Shown piece by piece: positions 8,486-15,619 of a DNA stretch of 38,850 bases. Made by a program: the position numbers and the translations under genes. How positions within the stretch are numbered: position 1 is the first letter of the stretch; every line of letters begins with the position of its first letter. The stretch covers positions 1 through 38,850 of the forward strand of contig NZ_CANLRP010000076.1 in NCBI RefSeq assembly GCF_947493425.1, written 5' to 3'. Under the pieces are notes generated by a model that did not search any database, had not been told where the DNA came from, and saw only the letters and a program-made list of their open reading frames with translations. This DNA comes from an uncultured Microscilla sp. GTDB taxonomy: Bacteria > Bacteroidota > Bacteroidia > Cytophagales > Microscillaceae.

Positions 8486-8724
8486 ACAGCAAAGGCTATA
8501 CGGGTGCTCAATTACGCTGAGTTTATTTTGGGTGTGCTGCCCAACGCCAAAAATTTAGCGTGGCAACTCAGATATAAATACAATTATTTATTTGAATAAT
8601 CACCAAACAAGTGTTTTTTTTCGTATAATAGTACATAAGCCTTTTTTGGTAAAGGTTTACACTATTGAACACCATTTTTGAGATCAAACTCAAAGATAAA
8701 CCAGACCATTTAAATTAGTTGCTT

Positions 8725-9132
8725 ATGTATTTAGTAAATTATGAAAGTTCGATACACACTGTAATTTTGAAATTAGACGGAATATTGTTTCCTGAAGAAT
8801 ATAAAACTGCCTGGCTAAGTGCTCTTGACCTAATGAATACCAAGCACACCAACCGTTTTTTGATAGATGCCCGTAAACACAAAGCGATTTCGCTGGAAAA
8901 CCAGTGTTGGTTTAAGAAAGAGTTTTTGGAAATAGCGCATCGTAAAGCACAGCAAATACCTGACTTACCCAAAGTGGCTCGTATCAACTCGCCCAACATA
9001 GATAACATTGAGGCAATGAAATCTATTAACCGTCAGATTGAAGAATCCAATTACTCTTTTGAATACCTTACATTTGACCAATACCAAGATGCTTTGGAAT
9101 GGTTGTTTGAAGAAAATACTGTTGCAGTATAA
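8725..9132 (+). CDS. SpoIIAA/STAS-like protein
   Basis: 135 residues from the ATG at 8725; two upstream codons are open but begin with TTG. The pattern fits the SpoIIAA-like/STAS fold found in many Bacteroidetes: an N-terminal strand MYLVNYESSIHTVILKLDG, a helix EEYKTAWLSALDLMN, a central strand with the R-FLIDARKHKAI motif, and a C-terminal helix DALEWLFEE. Such proteins are usually cytoplasmic and of unknown role; I do not infer anti-sigma regulation. It is a single gene followed by a repeat cluster. Confidence 0.6.
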   Translation: MYLVNYESSIHTVILKLDGILFPEEYKTAWLSALDLMNTKHTNRFLIDARKHKAISLENQCWFKKEFLEIAHRKAQQIPDLPKVARINSPNIDNIEAMKSINRQIEESNYSFEYLTFDQYQDALEWLFEENTVAV

Positions 9133-9147
9133 AGTAATATTTACTGC

Positions 9148-9509
9148 TTAGGAATTGTTCAAAAATAAATTTACACTCTAAGGGGTGATTTTTCGCCTTG
9201 ATACTTCGTTATTTTTATTGCCCGTAGCGCTGCTATGGGCGCAAAAAATAGCCTCGTCTCAAAACAAAACCTCTACCTCAAGAATGGTAATTTAATTTCT
9301 CACCATTCCTTAGGAATGGTACCAAAATAAATACGCATTCTTAACCTCATCTTTTGAGGCTATACTTGGTTAAAAAATAGCCGAATAGCGATGCTATTAG
9401 CAGACCATCCCTCAAGCTCGCTCAATATCCACTGGATATTGCCGTACCGCGTCTAGCAACAAAATATTTTAGCGTTACTATAGAAATTTATTTTTACACC
9501 ATTCCTTAA
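9148..9509. repeat. Composite MITE-like repeat (two modules, copy 1)
   Basis: Two abutting inverted-repeat modules. Module A (9148 to about 9311) starts TTAGGAATTGTTCAAAAATA and ends CACCATTCCTTA. Module B (about 9310-9509) starts TTAGGAATGGTACCAAAATA and ends TTACACCATTCCTTAA. The ends are near-perfect inverted repeats, about 25 bp long. Module A carries a hairpin around GCCCGTAGCGCTGCTATGGGC. Module B carries AATAGC-GAT-GCTATT and CAATATCC-ACT-GGATATTG. No coding capacity. Related copies are at 11772, 19606 and 23732. Confidence 0.8.
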
Positions 9510-9514
9510 TAAAT

Positions 9515-9550
9515 AAAAGGATGTATCATTTCAGTGATGCATCCTTTTTT
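9515..9550. terminator. Hairpin terminator
   Basis: AAAAGGATGTATCA pairs with TGATGCATCCTTTT (one bulge) and runs into TTTT. It lies beyond the composite repeat and probably once served the gene ending at 9132. Confidence 0.6.
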
Positions 9551-9965
9551 ATTTGGGTAATTGAAAACCGTACACTTTTTTATCTCAGGTGTTTCTTGAT
9601 TTTTTTGATAATTTTGCAACATAAAAACGGGTGTTAATCTGCCTAGGTGTAAGGTAAAGCTTAGTTTCGTGCACCTCAGGCATCCGTTCATTTTTTTCTT
9701 TAGCTAAAAAAACGAACCAAAAAAAGCCACCGCTGTAGTTTGTATGGCTAAAATTTACTGCATTACGCCTAAACAGCTCAAACACTCCTTCGTAACCTCA
9801 GTCGGTGATCTGTTTTTAACGGCTTCATTCCGTAAATTTTTTAACACCAACAAACTAAGGCGGAAAGAAAGACCTTGTTATTCAAGCACTTTTAAAACTG
9901 ATAAAGTTAACTTCTAAGCAAATATTAATAGCTAAAAATTAGTGTACGGTTTCAAATTTGGGTAA
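9551..9965. repeat. MITE-like element with 10-bp target duplication (family 2, copy 1)
   Basis: The element spans 9561-9955. Its left end TTGAAAACCGTACACT and right end AGTGTACGGTTTCAA are inverted repeats. It is flanked on both sides by the same 10 bp, ATTTGGGTAA (9551-9560 and 9956-9965), the signature of transposition. There is no transposase; the length is about 395 bp. A minus-strand frame starting MFELFRRN is present, and a diverged version occurs in the second copy (18460-19036). A 10-bp duplication would suit mobilisation by an IS4-type transposase in trans, which is inference. Confidence 0.85.
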
Positions 9966-10013
9966 ATCCAGCGTACATTGAGGCAAAAAAATCATTGATA
10001 AAAAACTTGTACA

Positions 10014-10457
10014 ATGGACAAAAAACCAACCATCCAGATTGTTGAACAAATATTAACCAATATAGCCCAGTTGCTGCCTCAATACCTGCAAAACGAAGCC
10101 AATAATGCCATTGCTGAAGGCAATGTAGGGGTATGCCTCATTAGCGAAGAAGGACAAACTTATGGCAAAATGTATGGGAGCGATCAGATTAAACAACGTT
10201 TTTTTTATCAGCTTGCCTGGCAAAAAGCCAGTCAAGTCTGGATTACTAAAGAAAATACGGGGGTATTTGAACAAAAAGTTTTTAATGGAGAAATTAACGA
10301 GCGGAAGTTTGGCATCAAACGCCACGACTTTGTGGGTTGGGAAGGGGGACAAATTATTTGGGTAAACAATCAGGCGTTGGCAGTGGGCTTTAGTGGGCTA
10401 AGGGCACAAGACGACTTAGATATTGTACGCAAAGCAGTAAAAATTTTGAAGGATTAG
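10014..10457 (+). CDS. GlcG/HbpS-like (DUF336) protein
   Basis: A 147-residue protein resembling the GlcG/HbpS family (heme-degrading or heme-binding HbpS-like fold). Visible are an amphipathic N-terminal helix, a helix-strand unit AIAEGNVGVCLISEEGQTYGKMYG, the helix RFFYQLAWQKASQVWITKENTG with the family's A-x-x-KA-x-x-W/A-x-x-x-x-x-S/T pattern, and a C-terminal GFSGLRAQDDLDIVRKAVKIL, corresponding to the usual GVSG..DE.......A end. Similarity is moderate, so heme binding is not assured. No signal peptide. Single gene; a MITE target duplication ends about 50 bases before its ATG, so the element may lie in its promoter region. Confidence 0.7.
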   Translation: MDKKPTIQIVEQILTNIAQLLPQYLQNEANNAIAEGNVGVCLISEEGQTYGKMYGSDQIKQRFFYQLAWQKASQVWITKENTGVFEQKVFNGEINERKFGIKRHDFVGWEGGQIIWVNNQALAVGFSGLRAQDDLDIVRKAVKILKD

Positions 10458-10872
10458 CAATTCGCCCAATATTTTTTTATAATTACACTTGCATACAGAC
10501 ATATACCTGAGTGTCTTATAAATGTTCAGGGATTATATTTTACGCTTTATATTACAATAGTCCATAGCCTTGACAGGGGCAAGTCCTTAGATGCCGATGC
10601 ATATCGGTGCTTCAAGTCCTTGGATACCGATGCATATCGATGCTACACCCTGTTCCACAAGTAACCACGCTTTTGTATTACACTGATTTTCAGTTATTTA
10701 CAAAAAGTATAGTTAGAAGTATTTAGTCCATAGCTGATTCGAGTAAATATTCACCTTATTAAGCCCTGTAAACCGAGCCTGTAGCTCTGCTACGGCGAGC
10801 TCAACGAGTTAATCAGTAGTCAACTTTGGCTATAATCACTGCGGAGTATTGATATTAAGTTTATCAAAAAAA
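10458..10872. other. Intergenic stretch with short palindromic repeats
   Basis: It holds two adjacent REP-like units (10580-10611 and 10613-10643) and a GC-rich hairpin near 10786-10802 (GCCTGTAGC-TCT-GCTACGGC) similar to the hairpin in module A of the composite repeat. No gene recognised. Confidence 0.5.
10580..10643. repeat. Tandem pair of REP-like hairpin units
   Basis: Two units of about 31 bp, each starting CAAGTCCTT and containing an inverted repeat of the form CCGAT-GCAT-ATCGG. Single copies recur at 18497-18528 and 32289-32320. The spacing and arms vary but the CAAGTCCTT lead is constant. Confidence 0.75.
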
Positions 10873-11060
10873 ATGAAAAAATTCTCAACCTTAGGAATGG
10901 TACCATCCTAAACAAAAATCAGCAAAAAAATATTAAAGGAGGAGGCAACCCTTGCGACTCTTACTCAGGTCCTGTATTTGTCACCTGCGAACAATATGAT
11001 GCGTTACCTGCCAAGCACAAAATGTGCATAATGGTAAGCGTTGAATGCTTCCCAATGTAG
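10873..11060 (+). pseudogene. Short double-glycine-leader, cysteine-containing peptide gene (frameshifted start)
   Basis: A continuous frame from 10875 to the TAG at 11058 encodes KILNLRNGTILNKNQQKNIK, then GGG, then a 38-residue core beginning NPCDSYSGPVFVTCEQYDAL and ending VECFPM. The core has four cysteines. The first part matches the Bacteroidetes leader pattern L-x5-L-N/S-K-x-x-Q-K-x-I-x-GG, cut after GG by peptidase-exporters. The only ATG (10873) is one base out of frame: the run of six A after it would need seven. So the gene is a frameshifted pseudogene, is rescued by slippage on the A-run, or contains a sequence error. Corrected length is about 62 residues. A strong terminator follows 8 bases after the stop. 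No exporter or modification enzyme is nearby. Confidence 0.6.
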
Positions 11061-11106
11061 TTTTTTTTAAATCAGAGAGGGAGCATTCCCTCCCTGATTT
11101 ATTTTT
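11061..11106. terminator. Strong bidirectional terminator
   Basis: The stem AAATCAGAGAGGG / CCCTCCCTGATTT (11069-11100, one mismatch) is flanked by eight T on the left and ATTTTT on the right. It separates the peptide gene from the DUF4291 gene. TATTTTTGC at 11100-11108 fits a -7 box for the downstream gene. Confidence 0.8.
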
Positions 11107-11119
11107 GCCCTTGTAAGTA

Positions 11120-11719
11120 ATGAAACAAAAAAACAAATATGAAATCAGGGCTTTGTATACTCCTGAACATATCGCCTTATACGCGGCATTTAGCTCGTCT
11201 ATAGCAAATGTAGCCCTCAAATCCCAACAGTTGCTCCCTCCTTTTTCTTATGACCGCATGACTTGGGTTAAGCCTTCTTACCTTTGGATGATGTACCGCA
11301 GCGATTGGGCACAAAAAGATAATATGCAACGCATTTTGAGAATATGGATCAAAAGAACTGATTGGGAATTGGCACTTAAAGAGGCGATACTTACCACCCC
11401 TGAAGCACATGTGTATAATGATGCTAAAAAGTGGCGTAAACAATTGGACAAGGCTAGAGTAAGGGTGCAATGGGACCCCGAACGAGACATTCAAAACAAG
11501 CATTTAAGTTTTAAATCTATTCAAGTAGGCATAATGCCTTCACTGGCAGAAACTTATGCTAAAAAATGGATTGCAAAAATTGAGGATGTGACTCCGCTTA
11601 CCCAACATATTCGCTCTTTAGTTGTTGCCCAACAGTTTGAACAGGCTACCCAGCTTCTCCCAAAAGAGCAAGTATACCCTGTAGAAACTGAGCTTAAACG
11701 GATATTGGGCATGGACTAA
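11120..11719 (+). CDS. DUF4291 family protein
   Basis: A 199-residue protein closely following the DUF4291 pattern: EIRALYTPEHIALYAAFSSSIA at the N-terminus, then FSYDRMTWVKPSYLWMMYRS (residues about 44-63, the most conserved block), VRVQWDPERD (about 113-122) and SIQVGI. Members are found across bacteria and fungi; their biochemical role is not established, so none is assigned. The ATG at 11120 lies 12 bases after a TATTTTTGC box, giving a very short leader. The gene is bounded by hairpin terminators on both sides and is convergent with the thioredoxin gene. Confidence 0.9.
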   Translation: MKQKNKYEIRALYTPEHIALYAAFSSSIANVALKSQQLLPPFSYDRMTWVKPSYLWMMYRSDWAQKDNMQRILRIWIKRTDWELALKEAILTTPEAHVYNDAKKWRKQLDKARVRVQWDPERDIQNKHLSFKSIQVGIMPSLAETYAKKWIAKIEDVTPLTQHIRSLVVAQQFEQATQLLPKEQVYPVETELKRILGMD

Positions 11720-11733
11720 AGTAAACCAAAAAA

Positions 11734-11766
11734 AAGGTTGTATTCATCTCTAAATACAACCTTGTT
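11734..11766 (+). terminator. Terminator of the DUF4291 gene
   Basis: AAGGTTGTATT (11734-11744) pairs perfectly with AATACAACCTT (11753-11763), with an 8-base loop. It starts 14 bases after the stop codon. Confidence 0.75.
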
Positions 11767-11771
11767 ATTAC

Positions 11772-11934
11772 TTAGGAATGGTACCAAAATAAATTTACAT
11801 TCTTAACCTCATCTTTTGAGGCTATACTTTGTTAAAAAATAGCCGAATAGCGATGCTATTAGCCGATTTTTTGCCGCGTCTAGCAACAAAATATTTTATT
11901 AAACTATAGAAATTTATTTTTACACCATTCCTTA
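11772..11934. repeat. MITE-like repeat, module B alone (copy 2)
   Basis: A 163-bp element with inverted ends TTAGGAATGGTACCAAAATA and (right end) ACACCATTCCTTA. It is nearly identical to the copy at 23732-23894. Compared with the B modules at 9310 and 19795 it lacks a segment carrying the CAATATCC/GGATATTG hairpin. No coding capacity, no clear target duplication. Confidence 0.8.
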
Positions 11935-11968
11935 GTACACTGTAACAGATATTTAGTTTACAGTGTAC
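11935..11968. terminator. Palindromic hairpin between convergent genes
   Basis: GTACACTGTAA (11935-11945) and TTACAGTGTAC (11958-11968) are perfect inverted repeats with a 12-base loop. It lies beyond the 3' end of the thioredoxin gene and is a plausible terminator for it, although the U-tract is poor. Confidence 0.5.
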
Positions 11969-12027
11969 TTAGCTTCATTAATTTTAGCCTTTGGCAGGGT
12001 CAGCTCAAGCATGCTTTCAACAAACTT

Positions 12028-13194
12028 TTACTTCCCTGCATCACCAAATATCTCTTCTAGTTTTTTATTTAGCTCTCCCCCTCTCAAATTTTTGGCAACA
12101 ATTCGCCCTTTTTTATCAATCAAAAAACTGGCAGGAATCGAACGTACATTATAGTCATAACCAGCCACTGAGTTCCAACCTTGCAAGTCAGACACTTGGG
12201 TCCATTCAAGGCCATCTTTTTTAATGGCTTTTAGCCAACGGTCTTTTTTATTGTCAAACGATACCCCATAAATAGCAAAACCTTTGTCTTTGTATTTGTT
12301 ATAGTTGGCCACTACATTAGGGTTTTCTTTGCGACAAGGTCCACACCAGGAAGCCCAAAAATCAATCAATACGTATTTGCCTCTTAACGATGACAACTTC
12401 ACTATTTTGCCGGCTGGATTTTGAAGTGCAATTTCGGGGGCTACCTGACCAATGCTTATGCTTTTTAAGATTTTGTATTTTTCCTGCAAAGCTTTGGTCG
12501 CTGCCCATTTGGGGTGTGCTCTTCTAAATTTTCTGATGGTCGACTTGATCAAATCAAGGTCGCCTTCTTTCCAGTTGCGCGATGCTGCAAGTACTGCCAA
12601 TGAAGTGGGCATATTGTTTTTTACGTACAAATTCAATGCTGTCATCATTTTGGCGTTGGCCTCTAGGTATTCAGCCATTACAGCATCTTGTTTATTGGCA
12701 AAAGCCTTTTTCATTTCTTTTAGTTTGGCTTTGTCAGTTTCTTCTTTTTTGGCTTTGTTGTATGCCATATACTCTTGGCGAAACTTGCCCATGATGCTCT
12801 TCAGGTACTTCTCACTCAGTTCTTTCTGCTTGGCCGAATAGTCAATATAATCTTGAGTAGCCTGCGAACCTTTGACCGTTTGTACACCTTTGCTATCAAT
12901 GTTGATCTCTATTTTGCCTGGTTTTTCTGCTACCAACATTGCCCGGCGGCGTCTGCCGTATCCAAAGCGGTATAGCGAAGGTTCTTTAAAGGTTAATGTC
13001 TTCTCGAAAGTCCCATCATCGTTGATTTTCAGGTCAACTTTTTTAGGGGCTCCTTTGCCATAAGGCATTTTCATAATATACCCTTTGCTGCCCGCTTTGT
13101 AGCCTTCAAACTTACCGCTCAACAACACATTGTCTTGGGCATAAGTAATGAATACAAACAAACAGGCGATGAAAGTTAAATAGGTTTTTTTCAT
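12028..13194 (-). CDS. TlpA-like thioredoxin family lipoprotein/periplasmic disulfide reductase
   Basis: A 388-residue exported protein. Residues 1-19 form a signal peptide (MKKTYLTFIACLFVFITYAQ). The N-terminal half (about 25-120) is the strand-rich domain typical of Bacteroidetes TlpA homologues (DUF4369-like). A lysine-rich helical linker follows. The C-terminal 140 residues are an AhpC/TSA-thioredoxin domain with IGQVAPEIAL, GKYVLIDFWASWCGPCRKEN (active-site Cys284-Gly-Pro-Cys287), YGVSFDNKKDRW and the cis-proline region SIPASFLIDKKG. The likely role is periplasmic thiol-disulfide exchange. Mature start is after AQ; no lipobox cysteine is seen, so it is probably soluble. Single gene, divergent from the alkaline phosphatase. 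Confidence 0.92.
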   Translation of the reverse strand: MKKTYLTFIACLFVFITYAQDNVLLSGKFEGYKAGSKGYIMKMPYGKGAPKKVDLKINDDGTFEKTLTFKEPSLYRFGYGRRRRAMLVAEKPGKIEINIDSKGVQTVKGSQATQDYIDYSAKQKELSEKYLKSIMGKFRQEYMAYNKAKKEETDKAKLKEMKKAFANKQDAVMAEYLEANAKMMTALNLYVKNNMPTSLAVLAASRNWKEGDLDLIKSTIRKFRRAHPKWAATKALQEKYKILKSISIGQVAPEIALQNPAGKIVKLSSLRGKYVLIDFWASWCGPCRKENPNVVANYNKYKDKGFAIYGVSFDNKKDRWLKAIKKDGLEWTQVSDLQGWNSVAGYDYNVRSIPASFLIDKKGRIVAKNLRGGELNKKLEEIFGDAGK

Positions 13195-13384
13195 AAAAAT
13201 ATGGTTATTTTAAAATTTACGTACAATGGATTAAATGCTTAATTTATTAAATATTTGGCAGTATTTCCTCTTTTGCCTATAAAAACCCCGCTTCACCTCT
13301 AAGTTTGGGCTTTGTCGTGTATATTTGAACATTGTAAATTAACTCGTAATTATTTTATCAAATCATTGTTTAGATTCGCTTAAA

Positions 13385-15058
13385 ATGAAGGAATACACAA
13401 AATTACTTCTGCTAACCCTCCTTTTGGCAGGCATCACTGTTCAGGCACAAACACAAAACTCTCCTCCTAAGTTGGTAGTTGGCATTATGGTAGACCAAAT
13501 GCGTTATGACTACCTGTTTCGCTACTATGACCAGTATGGTAAAAACGGTTTTAAGAAGTTGATCAATAAAGGATTTTTGGCGAAAAATGCTCATTACAAC
13601 TATACACCTACCTATACTGGCCCTGGGCACGCCTCGGTATATACAGGCACTACACCTGCCAATCACGGCATTATTGGCAATCGATGGTATACGCGCGAAA
13701 AAAACCGCACCATCAACTGTGTAGAAGATAGCAGCGTAAAAACTGTAGGCAGCAATACCCACCGGGGAGCAAATTCGCCTGTCAACCTGTTGGCAACTAC
13801 CGTGGGCGATCAGTTACGCATGGCGTCTAACTGGCGGGCAAAAATGGTGAGCGTATCTATCAAAAACCGGGGGGCTATTTTACCCGGCGGGAAAACAGCC
13901 AACGCAGCTTACTGGTACGATTACTCTACGGGTCAGTTTATCACCAGCACCTATTATATGAAAAAATTGCCCAGTTGGGTAGAGAACTTCAACAAACAAA
14001 AGCTTTCTGACAAGTTTTTGACCCAAACCTGGAACCCTCTCAAACCCATTAGCCAGTACCGCGAAAGCTCCGCGGACAATACGCCTTATGAGCAAATATT
14101 TAGAGGAAAAAAGACGCCTACCTTTCCTTACAACTTTGCCAAACTAAGTAAAGTATATGCCAAGCAAGAAGCCCAGTATCATCTGGTGGTAGCATCGCCT
14201 TTTGGCAATACTCTGGTACAAAAAATGGCCATTGAAGCAATCAATAACGAAAAATTGGGGCAAGGCAAAGAAACCGACATGCTCGCCATTAGTTTTTCGT
14301 CTACCGATATTGCCGGACATGCCTTTGGGCCTCAGTCAATAGAGGTGGAAGATATGTATTTGCGTTTAGACCGTGAAATTGCCGAATTGATAGCTCACCT
14401 CGACAAAAAAGTGGGGCAAGATAATTATGTACTGTTTCTAACTGCTGACCATGCCGTGTTAGGTGTGCCTCAGTATTTGCTAGATCACCGCATTGCAGGT
14501 GGTTATGCTCCTTTGCGTATTTACTTTTCTAAACTTAAAGAACATTTGACCAAAAAGTATGGCAAAGGCAAATGGGTTTTACACGCTGGCGACCAAGTAT
14601 TTTTGAATCGTAAACTCATCAAGGAAAGAAACATCGGCCTGGAAAAGGTGCAAAGAGAGGCAGCTCATTTTCTGTTGCAGTTTGAGGGTATTTACAAAAC
14701 CTACACGGCTACTGATTTGCATCGGAATAATTACACCCACGGCATTGTAAGCAAACTACAGAAAGGATATAATCAAAAACGTTCGGGTGATGTATTTTTT
14801 GTGCTTAAACCTGCCTGGTTGCCTGCTTGGTCGTCTACAGGTAGAATAAACAAACGCACCAAGCAGGGTACATCACACGGGTCTGGGTATAATTACGACA
14901 CTCACGTACCCATCATATTTTATGGTGCAGGTATAGACCACGGCAGTTCAGTACGTCGTATTCATATCACAGATATAGCTCCTACCCTTGCTATGATGCT
15001 TCACTTGCAGTTGCCCAATGCTGCCACCGGACAACCCATCGAGGAGTTGTTTGATTAA
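13385..15058 (+). CDS. PafA-type alkaline phosphatase
   Basis: A 557-residue secreted phosphomonoesterase of the alkaline phosphatase superfamily, with signal peptide 1-22 ending VQAQ. All catalytic residues known from Elizabethkingia PafA are present with small offsets: Asp37, nucleophile Thr78 (YTPTYTGPGHAS), Asn99, Lys160-Asn-Arg162, Asp308 and His312 (STDIAGHAFGP), Asp355-His356 (TADHA) and His498 (GTSHGSGYNYDTHVP). The Thr nucleophile and the K-x-R pair are specific for this monoesterase group rather than nucleotide pyrophosphatases. It likely hydrolyses phosphate esters in the periplasm or on the cell surface. TATATTTG at 13320-13327 is a candidate -7 box. A strong terminator follows. 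Confidence 0.93.
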   Translation: MKEYTKLLLLTLLLAGITVQAQTQNSPPKLVVGIMVDQMRYDYLFRYYDQYGKNGFKKLINKGFLAKNAHYNYTPTYTGPGHASVYTGTTPANHGIIGNRWYTREKNRTINCVEDSSVKTVGSNTHRGANSPVNLLATTVGDQLRMASNWRAKMVSVSIKNRGAILPGGKTANAAYWYDYSTGQFITSTYYMKKLPSWVENFNKQKLSDKFLTQTWNPLKPISQYRESSADNTPYEQIFRGKKTPTFPYNFAKLSKVYAKQEAQYHLVVASPFGNTLVQKMAIEAINNEKLGQGKETDMLAISFSSTDIAGHAFGPQSIEVEDMYLRLDREIAELIAHLDKKVGQDNYVLFLTADHAVLGVPQYLLDHRIAGGYAPLRIYFSKLKEHLTKKYGKGKWVLHAGDQVFLNRKLIKERNIGLEKVQREAAHFLLQFEGIYKTYTATDLHRNNYTHGIVSKLQKGYNQKRSGDVFFVLKPAWLPAWSSTGRINKRTKQGTSHGSGYNYDTHVPIIFYGAGIDHGSSVRRIHITDIAPTLAMMLHLQLPNAATGQPIEELFD

Positions 15059-15087
15059 ATGGGGTAAGACAAGTCATTAGACCTAAA

Positions 15088-15126
15088 AAAACCCGTATTT
15101 CGGTCAACCAAAATACGGGTTTTTTA
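15088..15126. terminator. Bidirectional terminator
   Basis: AAAACCCGTATTT (15088-15100) pairs with AAATACGGGTTTT (15111-15124) and runs into T residues. A-rich and T-rich flanks make it work for both convergent genes. Confidence 0.88.
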
Positions 15127-15154
15127 CCTTGTCACTTATTGCTTGAAGCATGTT

Positions 15155-15508
15155 TTATCTATACTCCATTATATCAGTAAACACACCCCAATCATCATCT
15201 TCACCAAGACATTCTTCGTGCAACAACCGACCATTGGTATCTTTGATTTCTATAAAGTTGTCGAAATCGTGGTAAACAAACTCTGCCACAAATGTTACGT
15301 CTCCTTTAAAATGTACTGCCTGATGTTTGTGTTTTAAGTACAAGGCATTGTATTCGTCTTCGTGGCTTATTTTCTGAAACTCTCCTGTTTCATTTACCCA
15401 AACTGCCAAATGTGGGTAATAGGCAAAATCTAAAGCTGCCGGACATTTAATGTTGGTTAGCAATAAAAAGTGCCCGTTTTCTCCCTGAATTGAGTTTGTA
15501 ATCTTCAT
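15155..15508 (-). CDS. Hypothetical protein
   Basis: A 117-residue acidic protein starting MKITNSIQGENGHFLLLTNIKC. It alternates predicted strands (HFLLLTN, LAVWVNE, DVTFVAEFVYHDF, NFIEIKD), suggesting a small beta-rich domain, and ends CLGEDDDWGVFTDIMEYR. No signal peptide, no known motif. It is convergent with the phosphatase gene and shares its terminator, and lies 110 bases downstream of the NDH-2 stop on the same strand, so could be read through. Coding quality is good; function unknown. Confidence 0.72.
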   Translation of the reverse strand: MKITNSIQGENGHFLLLTNIKCPAALDFAYYPHLAVWVNETGEFQKISHEDEYNALYLKHKHQAVHFKGDVTFVAEFVYHDFDNFIEIKDTNGRLLHEECLGEDDDWGVFTDIMEYR

Positions 15509-15619
15509 CCAACTCTTATATTTATATCAATCAATGTTTTAAACAAAGCACCTAAATTAAAGGTATTCATCGATAAATACAAACATTTATGGGTTATAGC
15601 GTATTTAACACAAAGGGTT

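Noticed and set aside
9585..9785. Frame starting MFELFRRN inside MITE family 2, with a diverged version in the copy near 18788
   Set aside because: In the second copy it stops after about 32 codons and changes occur at many positions, so it follows the DNA repeat rather than a conserved protein.
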